Shown in pieces: positions 49,261-62,700 of a DNA stretch of 64,000 bases (position 1 is the first letter of the stretch; each line of letters begins with the position of its first letter). Made by a program: the position numbers and the translations under genes. The notes under the pieces were generated by a model. That model did not search any database and had not been told where the DNA came from. It was given only the letters and a program-made list of their open reading frames with translations. This DNA is from Stratiolaelaps scimitus. Lineage: Eukaryota > Arthropoda > Arachnida > Mesostigmata > Laelapidae. The DNA lies in contig JABWDB010000018.1 in the NCBI GenBank assembly GCA_019614645.1, forward strand, positions 4,302,501 through 4,366,500, read 5' to 3'.

Positions 49261-51460
49261 CTCGGTGGTTCGCTATAAGAACAAGTTGCATTTCGCAGAC
49301 CGCTACCTTGAAGAAACGGTCGTGAGTAAAACGTCCTTATTATCTAAATGCCGCTAATGGCAACCTACTAGTCCCGTTCGTGATGTTTGTGTGTTCCGAT
49401 GAGTCACCTGTAGGGACCTCCTGGTTGTGATACGCCACACGACCGTCATGGTGTTAATTAGTAGCCTCGTTATGTTTAAGCGGGATGTTCATCGAGCGAC
49501 TTTTTAAGAGAGAAGTGCGCCTTTCGTCGGTGCGTCTCAGCTGCCTGTCCGCTGTTCCTTTATGCGACAGGTCTTGTAACCACATTTGAGTATCACCTCA
49601 AGGACTTATCGGGGCCGCCCTTGCTTGACTTTAATGTTCATTTTTCCCATGAACCATTTTTCTGACAATTACTCCGTACCCCGTCAAACAATGAAGAACG
49701 ATTGGCAATTCGATACGTGAATCGATTCGCCAAACACGCCGCCGTGTTCTCTCGTTATTATTTAACAGCGATATGCTAATAAATGGCTTTCGACGTTCGG
49801 GGATGTCCGTTGCGGAGTGTATCACAACAGCGTTCGACGGCTACCGGCCTCTCGCTGACTCCCTGGGTTAGCTAGGAAACGTGCGGGGGGGAGGCAGAGA
49901 CGTTCTTAATGGGCGGGGTCGCCCTTTTTGTTCGAAAGGGGCTTTGTCGGGTCCGCCCGTATGGACTCCACGGTGGTATTTTCGGCTAGCAACGCCCGCT
50001 CAACGTCTCCCTGAAGAGAAAGTCCGAAACAGGTGAGTTGGACTGGTAATGCGTTTAATTGTGGGTTGGACCGCTCGCGGTGTGCATGGCGACATACGGC
50101 TGTGTGTGTGTGTATGCATTTTGTATTCGCCAGGAGACAAGCTGACCCAGCCACCGCGTTAGGCCATTGAGACTGAGGTCGATTGGATAGGACTGACAGT
50201 TAATAGGCAGTAGCGGTGCGCGGCCAGAACCCTACCCGATTCGAGGGGATAACTTTTACACATTCTCTGTATGTGTACAACATGAATCGCCTGTTTGAAC
50301 AACATTATGCGTACGTAGACGTTTGACAGTGTATGCCCTGGAACATATTTGAAGTGCTGTTTTTGAACTGATGAAAAATTCTGTAAAAAGAAGGTTGCGA
50401 AAGCCTCAGCACATTACGAGAATAACAATACTGAATTAAAAGGCTTGAAAGGTTAACCGAACGATATTGTACAGCATGACTCTGACACACACACAGACCA
50501 TTAAGAAGGTTTTGTTTCAATGTGGCTGCTCACATAGCAGGGCTTCGTCAGTTCCGTTTCAGGCAGCAATGAGCCGGTAGACTACGAAATCCGGGACGGT
50601 TTGAGTTAACAACTGTCCTGGCCGCACGCTTACCGTCGAATTTCGTGAGAGCGCCGCTACTTTTGCAAGTGTGAACGGTCGCTGAATATAGCAAGAAAGG
50701 AGCAAATGGGGGGGTTAATTAGAAGGCGATTAGAGTACCGCCACTTAACGAACGGACGAAGCAGGCGGAGCACACGAAAAGAGACACAGCATGAAGGAGA
50801 AATTTAAAAGCTCCCTGGAGACACTAGACATGCCACTGAAGAGGTCCCTGAAATAACGGATACGCTTAATCGGGCTGGTCAGAAGCACCATAGGCGTCGT
50901 CGACTTGTGGTCGAGGGTCGTTGATCATGGGGCCGACCTATGTGAACCGTATGCCCGGCTGTCTACGCTCCTTAAAAGGCATAGGCAGCCGTTGCCAGGA
51001 GCATAGAGCATCGTATTCAATCTGGTGGCCACTATTTGCGAGTAATTTACGTTCGAGTTGCGATACCAGCTTTCAAGGCATTGCTGACTATTTTCCGAGA
51101 GGTATGTTCCATGCACCGAATTAATAGCCGTCCATCGTAGCAATCGAAAATCGATTATTCAGAAACCGTGACGAATTTATCCAGATAACGATGATATTTG
51201 TTATTTACAAATTACACGGAAGGAGAGGAAAAAGTCGAGATCCTCATTAACCAACCTCATTAGCATCGCCACTGCCATCTGTGGGGGCGAACGCTCAAGG
51301 AGAGAATATGCGCTCATATACCCCCCTACGAGAGATAGTTATGGCGGACTCGATGTTGGTCATATTATCATTTGCTCGTCCTTAAAGGATTGTCAACATA
51401 TAATAGTTCTATTGTAAGAGGCACTGGTAGGATATTTGTCGATTGATTTCAGATATACTC
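46650..51460. other. Intergenic stretch, nothing recognised
   Basis: Short ORFs only, with (TA)n at 49226-49259 and A/T-rich runs near 46860 and 47160. No coding, tRNA or transposon signal is supported. Confidence 0.4.
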
Positions 51461-51563
51461 ATTACTCCCGCTGCGTGACATAGAAGAGAGCTTAAGCAAT
51501 GTAACAATTGCAGCTCCTTTAATAAACCAATAAAGCTTTACCTTTACCTTACCTTTACCTTTG
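51461..51563 (+). repeat. LINE/SINE 3'-tail copy 5, opposite orientation
   Basis: This is the cleanest copy, reading toward the plus-strand end: CGCTGCGTGACATAGAAGAG, GCTTAAGCAATGTAACAATT, GCAGCTCC, AATAAACCAATAAAGC, then CTTTACC units. The two overlapping AATAAA hexamers followed by the hexamer tail define the element's 3' end. Confidence 0.7.
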
Positions 51564-52039
51564 TTGAGTGAACCTTCAACCTGCCGTCACAGGCGTGACA
51601 TACTAGGCTATTTCATATCGCGTTGCTACCCGGATCCGTGTTCCCGTACATGAAGTCATGTTAATACAATTACCAAGGCATCGCCAAGGTTTCTAGTCGA
51701 TTACGCAGCAGTCGTCTCGAAACGACGAGGATCCTCGACCATCGAACTTTGATCAGCGAAGTATAAAAGAAATGGTCGCATATTACACCCATATTTACGA
51801 GTTCAACTCAAACCGTTTAATATCCATCGTATCGATCTAGCAATACTGTATTCACAATCTTCCAAGAGCTGTCAACCCGAGGCCGAGGCGATCAGCGCAC
51901 AAGAGAGAACACATAGTACGAACATAGCGCATTGGGTGGTCTCGCTCAACACGGGACCCTGACACACATTCGGTGCTTGATGCCTTTCTTCTTTTTTTTC
52001 CAATTTAACACGATCAATTGAATGGATTGAGAGAGAGAG

Positions 52040-55000
52040 AGCCCGGATGGACTGCGACTTGCGTATTGGATGGGCCTGGCTCGCGTGGCGCGGGTAACGC
52101 CGGAATCGGGAGTCATTCCGATGCGAAGCCACCCTGCTGAGTATCGCTGTCGTATGGGTCCTAGTGTGGGTATGATGCGGGAATCACGCTCGGCCGGAGC
52201 GAAGATCGGTCGGGAATTCGGCAGAACACTGAGTTTGCCGCTGGCTCTCAGCAGAGAGTCTCGTCTCAAACTGGAGGCACCGCAGGACCCCCATATGCGG
52301 TCCCCGACCACCCCCCCCCGCCGCACAGACCGAGCTCCGCTGGTTGCCCGCGTCACCAATCCCCACGAGTGTGCCTTGGCCACCCGGCCAACCAGCCTCA
52401 CTTACCCGTTTACGCTTTCAGCGACGTCAGTCGTTGCCCTGTAGTGTCTGCGTGCGGACCAGCCAGCAGCACGTCCGCTCGGTCAGTCGATCGCTCGAAC
52501 CGCGAAGCCGATTGATTTTAATTAACTCGCTTACGCCAGCGGGCCCGACCCGCAGCCCCCAGCGGCCACTGTCCCCCACCTCAAACTACGGCGAAGGCGA
52601 CGGCCACTTGCCTTGAGAACAGGCAGGGATAGCTGGCGGGGACGGGACGCCCCACGAGTCGTCGTTATCCAACGCCACTGAAAGGGACCTGTACCAGGCA
52701 AAGAGATGACAGCGGCTGCTGCTGCTGCCGCTGCCCAATCTGATGTGGTTTTATTGAGTGCGCTGATTCCATCTTGAATTCGATCTATCATTCGTTAATT
52801 GCACCTCCCATCCATGATTGTATTCGAGAAGCTCTTTTCAGTGATGATAATAATAATAATAAATACTAAGCGTAATATAACTGATGGACGATTCCTAACA
52901 ACAACAATAATAGAACAGGGTGTATCAGCTAAATCGGGAACAATTTCAATTGACCGAGGTTCTCCGTACCATAATGCGCTGAGCAGACGAATGGGTGGAT
53001 GGTCAGGACAACGACAATATTTATAAGTAAAGAAAGTTTATTCATATATTATAACATCGGCATGACCCCGAGTCGGGGACGTCGCTGCAACGGCTGAGTT
53101 CGGCTTGAAAGTAGGTAGTACTGTCGAAAGTTTCCCCGCCGGAAGCACCCTGCGCGAGATTATAAACTTCTTTGACTACCCTACGTCGACGGCTGCCGGA
53201 CGCCACGCAACTTCCCAAGAATACGAGGGAGACGCGGGATATATATGGGATATATAAATATTCGCAGTTAAGAAAACTGAAAGGATTTGTGCCATCTCAT
53301 CAAAATGGCACATCACAATAAGTAACTCTGAAAATACGATGAAAATATATGGGTGTCTCAATTCAGAATCTCGGGGACCTTTTTTGGGACCGTAATCGAG
53401 ACGGTGGTCAATGGATGTACGGTGTACATCTGGTGACAAGGCGGTCAACTGATTCAAAATAGCTATTTTGTCCGTAACAAGCTGGCCAATAATTTGAGCT
53501 TCTTCTTCAGAAACTCGGAAGGATTTTAATGTCGCGTCAAGTATGGCTGTAATGAAAAACACATTCGCAAATTGAAAGAAGATTTTAAAAAATCATGCTC
53601 GATTTTTGCCACGAATTAAGAAGAAAATACCAAAGCTAGTATCTCCGTTTTGGTAAGTTCTCGAATGTAGCTAAATTGTCTATGTGTGATTCCTCTAAAG
53701 CGGTAACACAATTGCCTTATTTTGATGAAATCAATACCTTGTGATTATGACTTGGTGTGGAAAATGACAAGGAAAACATCGAGAACTAATCAATGAAAGC
53801 GGGATATTCACCTCTCTCTCTCTCTAATCACATGATACTCTTCGAACACCGCTCGTTAAAACTAGTAGCTTTTCTCTGTTTTCTGTATTGAAAAGTGCTA
53901 TCTTGCGAATCAAGTTTTATATCTCAATTATTTTCCCCCTACCCTTCGATATTTCTACTCGACGTTCAGATTCACTGTCGATCGTTGCATGACGATCGGG
54001 ACGGATATAGCAGATGGGTGAGAGCAACCGTCCTCCACGCTTCCCTTGCTGGTGCGGTCGTTCCATACATACGTTGCCCAACCACCAGCAACCACATTGA
54101 CTTAACCATGACTGGCTGCACACGACATCCACGTTCGTCCACGTTCCCGTCTGAGCCGCATCCGTTCGACATCATCCTCGTGGGAGAAGTGGCCCCGGCC
54201 GAACAGGCCCCAGCCCTTCGGGTCGCACTGGACACGGCACTGTGTTTCCTCTCTCTCTGTCTCTCTCTCTATCGTCTCTCCCTGCGTAGAGCTAGCTACC
54301 ACTGCCGGGAGGCAGGCTCCCCCGCCGACGAATGTGTCTGGCTAATTCCTTTGTCCACTTTGCCTCGCTCTCCCTCTCTCCATCTCTGTATCTATCCTTC
54401 ACTGTTCCTCTATGTCTCTTATTCCTTCTTCGTTGGTCGTCTTTTGCTTTGCCTAGCCTCTCCTTAGCATAGCTCCCCTATGACTAACCAGCAGGAGTGA
54501 CGGTGGCAGCGCGAGAGCTTCCAGCTAGCCGGAGAAGCCATAGCCTTTCTTTTCTTCGTGTGTCGTCGGGCCCGCGGTCAACGGTATGTGCAGACGAGGG
54601 TTTGGATACGAACGAGCTGGGCCGCTTCGATGGGGATGCCGTGGCACGGAAAGCTTCCTCGGTGCTCGATGTATGAGGCAAGCAGTGTCTGGGGAAATCA
54701 GGACCACCACCACCGCTGCTGCGGCGGCGGCTAAGAACCGCTGCTCCCCGCTCGCCGGGTCCCTTTCGGCCGCTCTAGCATTAATATCGGCAGGCGCCGG
54801 CGTCGGGTCGTGGACGAGGACCAAGAGCGTCGCTGCGCGCGACGCTACTCAAACCTAGTAGCTACACGCTCACAAGAACAGCAGGCAGGCAGGCAGGCCA
54901 AAAAGGATGAAGGGGTACACAAGAGAACGCCAGAGAGGCAAGGACACTGCGACCGTCGGCATGCAAGGGCCATGAGAGTCCACGACCGAGGAAGGTCCGC

Positions 55001-55300
55001 GGGTCCCGCTAGATTCGCCTAAGGAAGTGTCCGGGTAGGCCAGCTTCGGCCACAGCTTCGGCCACACAGCAGCAGCAACAACAAAACGAACAAGAAACGC
55101 CATCACATATTGTCGCCACGACGAGAAGGAAGCCAAAGGAACGAGGACGAACGAGGGAACTAACAGATGACGTCCACACAACGGCGACGACGGGACAAGC
55201 AAAGGCGGCCACCGTAGGCCTCTGTATGAAACCGCGGGCCACGCGCAATCACGGTGCAGGAAGTGGAGGTTTTTGTAGCACTGTTTGCGTGCAAATGAAA
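52040..55300. other. GC-rich, CT- and triplet-rich island, possible promoter or 5' exon region
   Basis: CpG-rich sequence with GCTGCTGCTGC (near 52720), CT runs (53815, 54250, 54370), a GCAGGCAGGCAGGCAGG run (near 54880) and many overlapping ORFs on both strands. Overlap of open frames on both strands is expected from high GC, so I annotate no gene. It resembles the islands upstream of the spliced genes in this window. Confidence 0.3.
53176..53546 (-). CDS. Candidate coding exon, unknown gene
   Basis: A strong acceptor (GTGTTTTTCATTACAG) precedes a phase-1 frame of 122 codons ending at a stop at 53176. It starts ILDATLKSFRVSEEEAQIIG and continues QLVTDKIAILNQLTALSPDV, a helical, coding-like stretch. 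The second half is hydrophobic and less convincing; an internal acceptor (TTTTCATCGTATTTTCAG, near 53330) suggests part of it may be intronic. Upstream exons were not identified and the family is unknown. Confidence 0.35.
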
Positions 55301-58300
55301 TTGAGCGCGCACGTAACCTAACGTGCGGTTCGCCGTTTCAATGCATTGGTTATAGCTATCGGACGGCTCGGTTTGTCGCTTCGCAAAATACAACTACAAT
55401 CCACCTGCAGCAGAATCTACTTTGCCGGTCAAAGTGGTCGCTCGCTCGCTCGTTCTGCGCTAGCGAACTGCTCGGTTTCGAAATCGTTGCAAAAACGTGT
55501 ACGCCACACAAGTGACACACCGCTCACCGAGTCACCGAGGTTGACCCGCTGACACTTGCAGGCCAACTGCACCAGCTAACAAATAACTCAGGATCAGTTT
55601 CGGCTATCGAAACTTGGATAGATCGGATTGATGAATCGTGTATCAGCGTCATGTATGTAGTAGGCGGTGGGGAGTCGGCTCTTGCAGGGAATTGTCGTAG
55701 CCTCGGTGAATGTGAACAGCGCCAACAGGAGCCATTACATCAATGGCCGCGCTCTTCGAGGGTTACGGGTAGTCCCCTGGGAGCGTAAAACGGGAGCATG
55801 AAAAACTTTGTATTCTGTCCCGATTTGGTTGCGTCGTTTGATTTGTAACCCCCATCGTTGGCAGCCATCCGCGTCAAGGAACACGCAATCCCCCGGTCCG
55901 ACAAATAGGGCCGGTCCGAGCCATCGAACGACACTTCGTCCGAGACAAGAAAAGATCACCTGTATATTGGTCGATGCTAACAAAAAACGGATACAAGTAA
56001 TGGTAAAAGAAATAGGATATGCACACCTTAAAGTTGAAAGTGTCCTATCCATGACGAGATGTAATATTGTAACAATGCGCACTGTGTACGTAATTGAAAT
56101 TTGGATATCGGGACATCATTATCATGGGCTCAATAAAATTTAGTAGTTCAGCATAAAATCCTTTCATGTTATTTCCGTAATTTAAGTCGGGGTCATAACC
56201 TAACTATTACGCTGTGATGTGCTATCTTTGTGCGAGATGCGCCAGACCTTACTCTGTGCCTAACGTCTGTTGCCATTGAACTGGAGGTCCCCCGCATTTA
56301 AATTGGGTGCGACAAGCATTTCGGCAAATGTGGAACCAGCTTGCGCAAAAGCCTGTCGCCACGCGCGTATATTGAAGGTTGGACTCTATATGAATCTACC
56401 GTGCGAGCTGGTTGAACATATGATACCAAAAACTATCTGTGTTCGAACCGATGGCACGCAGGTTCGGCAAAGGTCAGACGATTAAATTGATATTCAGCGT
56501 GCGTATCTCCATTAACGCTCGTAGCACAGGAGCAAACAACAGGGGACTGAGTGGTCGGATACCGGTGTTTAAAGCGGATCCGGCAAGTGCGGACTTGACA
56601 ACCCCCGTGTGAACGAAGAGGTTGGTTCCCGTTTTGCTGTATGTGTACATCGCCAGTCGGGATTTTCCGTAATCTTAAATCCATTCGTTAAAAACGGACA
56701 TTCTCGATCGCACACCTTGCGCACAAATCGCGAGCGTCTGAGCACTTGATATATATATATATATTATCAAAATTATTCTCGGAGCAAGGGGTGCCGCTTT
56801 TAAACAAATTTCGGCAATAAACGATGCCTCGGCCGACAAAACATCGAACGATTGAGAAGGGTGATCCTATTATAAGCCCCGCCCCTCCCAGACAATTCAT
56901 CAAGTAACTCGTCATCAATTTTTTATAGACAGATTCGGTTACGGCATTGGTTGAACGTCAGCAAATGCTGCGTCATATGGTTCGCTATTTAGTCCGATAT
57001 CTCGCAATCTTTTAAACTTTCATTTGAGACCCCAGCATTTCATCACCTTGCATTAGAGTTTTGGTTGAACCACTATCATTGCACTGGCTGAGTCAAGTCC
57101 CCGATTATATATATATATATATATATATATTAGGTTGACCCAAAAAACCTCACACATATACATTTCAATATCGGCTAAACTATGTAAGTTAAAACAAATA
57201 TTATTTAGTATGAGTTAGAGGTATGCACCGTTTTTATTTACACACTGGTCTCAATGGACTCCCTGTAACAGAGAATTGGTTTTTTTACATTAATATAATT
57301 TCCCTCATTTCGACGAAGGTGAAGTTCAATGTGAAATTTCTTGAGGATTAATGTTCCTCGAGTTACTAAAAATTAACCTTGAAAGCGGCTCTGAAGTGTA
57401 AGCTGTGAACGTCGTCTACAAACTACAAACCTTATACGAGAGGGGGTCAGTATTAGGTCCCTTCTTTAAATACATGCACCATAGATCAACTTCCTCTTAG
57501 AGTTCTGTTCCCTTTGAAGATGCGTGATACACCACCCAAGAGGCAATTGTTGTATCGAACTTCTCTTCTCGAAACATAGCAAATGGTGTCCACCATGCCA
57601 GCAAACAAGTGAAGGGCCAAAAAGAGGGACACTGTGGACAGTCATCGGGCTGACGTGTTTACGGCCGTTGCGTCAGCCGGGTCGACAATACGTATAGTCA
57701 AGCACGGCAAGTATATATATATATATATTGTGTTCCGCCTATACAGACATCATAGGTGTCTGTCTGCTCTATGCCTGTGTATGCTGGCAACTTGCATTTC
57801 TCGACCTTTTCTTAAGGCCGCCAGGCCCTAGCCACCGGCTTCACTACGTCGCGAGGCGTATAGTAGCCTAGTATATATGATACTGCGGAGCAGCCGGTAG
57901 GTCGCGGACAGTCGTAAATCTGGGTGGGGCTGTATCTAACCCTTTGGCCTCTCCATTCCCGGGCTTTCACGAGAAGCGCTGTTCTTGCCTTTGCCAGCAC
58001 GGCAGCAACATGCCGATGTGTACGGAGAGCTCCTCTATTCAACGAAATGGTCGCTTCCATCGATCGAAGCCTCACTGTGGACAATCTCTCGCTGTTCATC
58101 AAACGAGTGTGCACATTGACTTTTCGCTGAAATTCTATCTGTTGAATGTGGAATAATTTAACAGCTGATATAATGTAAATGCATTAATGCTGACGTGGAA
58201 TCTAGATAAATATGTCAACGTCACAATGCATTGAGGAGACGGGCAACAAGATCCAAACCTCGATAGGAGAGCTTGATGATACCTCTACAAAGGGCATGAG

Positions 58301-58939
58301 CGCGCACAGGACAACAGCAGTTGGCGGAGACTTCTCTGGGACAAATCACATTTGAAGTGGCTTGCTTCACGATAAAACGTAGACATGTTTGTTATCCACT
58401 TTGTCGCTGGCTTCGTCGTTCGTTTTGAGAGATAGTTCTAGCATGGCGGGTGCTTCTATAGCGACGAGCGAACCTCGATCGAGACACCAACTGACAGGGC
58501 AGAGGATGCATGGTTTAGCTGGTTTAAGTGAAACAATCCTTGAAACAAAAGTTTAGATTTACATCTTCGTCCTCTATTGATGGCCAAAACGAGGATGAGC
58601 GAAGTAGTTTGCCCTACAGCGAGTGCATACACCCAGACGTCGGCTACGAATCGACATGGTTCGTTCTTGTTGCTACGATATACAGGCGGAGTCCAGCAAT
58701 CGAAGCGGATCTGTTTCTTTTCCGATATGTTCGTCCCTGTGCATATTCATTCTATACACAGATTTGAGTGGGCTGGCCGGTGTTCACGCGCATACATACG
58801 CCCTATGGACGATCAGACTATACATACGCTATATTGAGAGGTCATCATCTATCGAGATGTTCGTAGAGGGATAGATTTGTCGACGAATCTAAAAGTAATC
58901 CATCTGGTGGCGAAAACATAGGCATGCCACTGCTGAGTA

Positions 58940-61900
58940 GCAATAGCAGTTGGCCGTGCCGGCGATCAGGGCTCTTCATCGAGTTCTCCCGAAACGGGCA
59001 ACTCTGTCTCTCTCTCAATTCGTCTCCTCACGTTCCGCGCGTGTCGCGTCTGTTCTAGGCATCCAGCGGCACGGTGTGCCCAGAAGCGAATTCGTGCGGC
59101 GAATTGGGGTGCCGGGGCCGTCGGACGGTCGAATTCGAGAATAGGGTGCATCAGTATGTCGCTGTGGGTGGGTCTGTTCTCGTAGGGGGAGGCAAATTGA
59201 GGATTGTGATTTATGACTGCGCCACAGGAATTCTGGCTGTACGCCATTCTGCTGCTGCTGCTGCTGCTATTGCTACTGTTGTACGCGAGGTCGGTGGCGT
59301 ATAGCTACCGACCTCGGCGGATCATCTGATAGGGTTCCTCAATGCTGTGTCCCGTTTCCCTGTTACCCGGATGCCTCGTATACTCGTACCAGATTCTCGG
59401 CCCCCTTCTTGCCCATCTATTCGTTGGTCTCCCATTGGCGAGGTCGGTACTCAGTCGCCGGTCAGTCGCCACTTGGTCGCTGGCGCTCAGCAGTCGGGTT
59501 GCCAGCCGCATGTCCCTCCGTGGGGGCTCAGGGTACTGACGTCCCCGTCCCCTCGATAATACTTCTCAATCGAGTTCCGCAATCTGCACCGAATTCGCGT
59601 CCCGTGGTCGAGCGAATCCGGCACAATCCCCTCTTCTCCGCCCGCTCCTCCGGTCCAAGTCCATTCCAGGAGAACAGGAACATCGGCCGCCGAGCTCGCC
59701 CCGATCCGTACCGGCCACGAGTGGGATCGTTCGTTGTTGCTGTTGCTAGTGACTGCAGCAGTTGTTGTTGTTGTTATTGTCGTTGTTATTGTCCATTTTT
59801 CAAATGTTGCCGACAAGCCTCGTAGCAGTTGTGCGCGCCACCGGAAACGGAAGAGGAAGATGAGCAGATTTTCGTTTGGCCCGCGCACCCCAGTTCAAAA
59901 TGGGCAGCGGGCGCCGACGGCGGTGGCGGGCGGGCGGGCGTACGCGGGGGTACTTTGGTTCGTTGGCGAACATCGTGGTAGAAGCACTTTGGAATGGAAA
60001 CATATACACAGAGATCGATGGGATCAACCCCATAATGTGGGGCAAGTTTCAAAATCTCAGTGTCTTGCTCAGAAAAATGCAAAATGGGTTGAGTTCGTAA
60101 TTCCTTAGAGAAACTGCCCATACAACTACTCGGTGTGGCCGGAACTACTGTATATGTTAGGCACGAATTGATCGCTCAAATTGGATATGGGACGAGTCCA
60201 TGCCCGACAGAAGCCGTTCTAGGACACAGGCCTAATAATGGCCATATGATAAGAATTAGAATGGCAATGAAACTTCACGTTTCCCTGTTGGGGGGTAAGT
60301 TCAACTGTTACCAGTAGATAATTTGAGGTGGTTTCCCCGTCTTTAACCGGAAACAGTTCCACACTGAAATAGTAAGTTACAGCAACTGATTAGCCAAGTG
60401 GATAACAAAAACGATAACAACTCACTGCCTATTCATTCTAAATTTGGATCAGAACGAGTGGAGAGGACAGGATCGATTTTTTGCCACACTGTTCAATGTT
60501 GCCTTGAAGCCTTCATGATGTATTGTGTCAACCTGAAGTGTTGTCCCCTACAGCTGACCCTCAGCTGTAGCAAAACTCGCGACGTTCGTTATGTTTGTTT
60601 GTTTTCTGCCTAAAAGACGACAAGTTACAACAAGTTCTGCTACCGCCACTCCCCGCTTTCGTCCCCTCATCCGCTATCCATCAGCTGTACTTGAGACTGA
60701 GAGGGCCTGGGGAGCCTGCAAAGCTTAGGCTCACTTGTCCTTTCTCCCTCCCTTGCTTGCTTGCTTGATCACTCGGCAGCGCCGCTATAACAAGATTCTA
60801 GTTTGGCACCGGAAACTGCCGCTGGTATTAGCCGTCTGCACAATTTCCGCCCGAGCGTGGCGGTGGGGTAGATTTAATTTCTTCAGAACACAGCTCGGCT
60901 TAAACGACCTCGCTGGGTACATGGCGAAGCATGGCCAACGAGCGCAGTGTGGCGTGGGTGCTACTGCTGGCGATAGTGATAATCATAATATCTTGATGCA
61001 GAGGCAGATCTGTCATTTCCTGCGATGCATTTATATTTGCCGTCCGCCGGTAGACTACGTCCGTTGACGACGGCGACGACGAACGACGAAATGAACTTGT
61101 CGCGTGGGGGTGTCGCACCAATTTCGCAGGCCAACAACAGTAGCAGTGTGCTAGTGATTCTGAGTGCCGTTTTGACTGAGCCTGTGTCCTATCTAATTAT
61201 TTTGGCCCGACACAAAGTGTTTGGCTTGTCGACCCGTTCCCATACTATTATAAAATAAGACCCAGATGTTCGTTCTATGAAAGCTCCTTGACATAATGGT
61301 AATAGTTTAAGTATCTATGTGCATATGCTCAAAATGGACCCTCAGTCGTGTTAGTTGATCCAGCGGCCATAAACTCGGAGAAACTCTATTCACACCATTT
61401 ACCGTACCAATATATTTTTCGTTAATTGTTTTCGAGCATAGAATTGATGTCTACCGTCATAGACAGCGTGGGATGCATCTGCACAGACGAGATCGAACCA
61501 GATTTGTGCTTCTTACAGGGCATATAGAACATATTATGCACTTGAGAATAACTTGCCATTTTAGCCACAGCGAGGTGTGTAAGCCGATTATTATTATTAT
61601 GATTGTTTACTCCCGACTCTAATTTTGCTTCTGTGGTTCGTTTCCTTTATTGAAAACGTTCTTCACAGGCGTCACTTTGTTTTTCTTCGTCACAGCTGGC
61701 TGTAATCGAGGCGGACGTCCCCTATATCAGCATGGGCAATCAACGATCGGTGCACACCCGCTACCCCCCCCCTTGTACTCGTACGATCTGATTTCGCCGC
61801 ACTCTCCGTGTCCACCCGAAGCTTATTATTCCTTTCCGCTGCTAGTCATGACGTCTTGCTGTTGTTAATTCCCGACGACTGCCCTTGCTTCGCCGCCCTG

Positions 61901-62700
61901 CTGTAACCCTTACCCACTAGACGCGTGCTCGTATCTACTTACTGCGACGAATACTCGTCGAAGTTCTCGATCGCGTCGTCCTCCAAGCTGTGCAGCCGAC
62001 CAAACGACTCGGATCTTGGATCTCTCTCTCTCTCTCTTCTTGTCTCCGCTGCACTAACACCGACTTCGCGGCTTTCGATCTCACTCGTGTGAGTTTCTCC
62101 TTGCCCCCCTCCGCCGGCACAAGGCTCTTCTTCCCAAGTCTTAACTCTGTCTTCCCGCCTCGCTCCGGCGTCACCCTTCGACTCTCGGCCTGTGGCGGCA
62201 ATTGTCGTCGAGCTCAAGCAGATCCGAGACGCCGAAAGCAAACCCGTCCGAGTCCCGGCCCTCCGAGCGATTCCGCTGCCTGGTAGAATTGGGACCCACT
62301 ATTAGTAGTACTAGTAGTACTAGTATAGTAGCTTTCTTCGACATCCCAATGCGCAGAAGCCGGGAGGCATGCGGACGCAGGCTAAGCAGAATCGAACGGG
62401 AATGGGAAATGGTGAGGATTCGAAGAGCAACTGTCCTCGCTGGCTGGCTCCCACCGGATCCGCTTTTGGTCCGAGGTCAGAGTTACCACTGACACCGGCT
62501 GGCCTGCCCCCGGCTCAGTCGCATCATCGGGTTCTGAGCTTCTCCAATTAACCCGCCAAACTACCTGACCCCTTCTGTTCGACTTTCCGAGACCGCTCAG
62601 GACGGCCAGCTCGATAACATCGAAGCACAAACAGCAGTCTCTCATTGACTGCGATTTCCCTTTGATTTATAATGGACGGAAAGCGGCCGGGTGTTTCTCG
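58940..62700. other. Second GC-rich island, possible promoter or 5' exon region
   Basis: CpG-rich, with CTG and GTT triplet runs (59249, 59730-59790), a CTCTCTCT run (62018) and a repeated TAGTAGTACTAG (62302-62325). ORFs of 60-140 codons overlap on both strands and none is recognised. Possibly the 5' end of a gene that extends out of the window. Confidence 0.3.
59286..59316. repeat. Perfect 10-bp inverted repeat in a GC-rich island
   Basis: CGAGGTCGGT and ACCGACCTCG flank an 11-base loop, immediately after a CTG triplet run (about 59249-59270). A third copy of the half-site (CGAGGTCGGT) occurs near 59439. Confidence 0.7.

Noticed and set aside
53895..54467. 190-codon plus ORF in a CT-rich segment
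   Set aside because: Low-complexity Ser/Leu stretches from CT repeats, open frames on the other strand too, no family recognised.
55735..56143. Overlapping 111-115 codon ORFs on both strands, considered as a retroelement integrase tail
   Set aside because: No consistent motif order and no neighbouring RT or integrase blocks.
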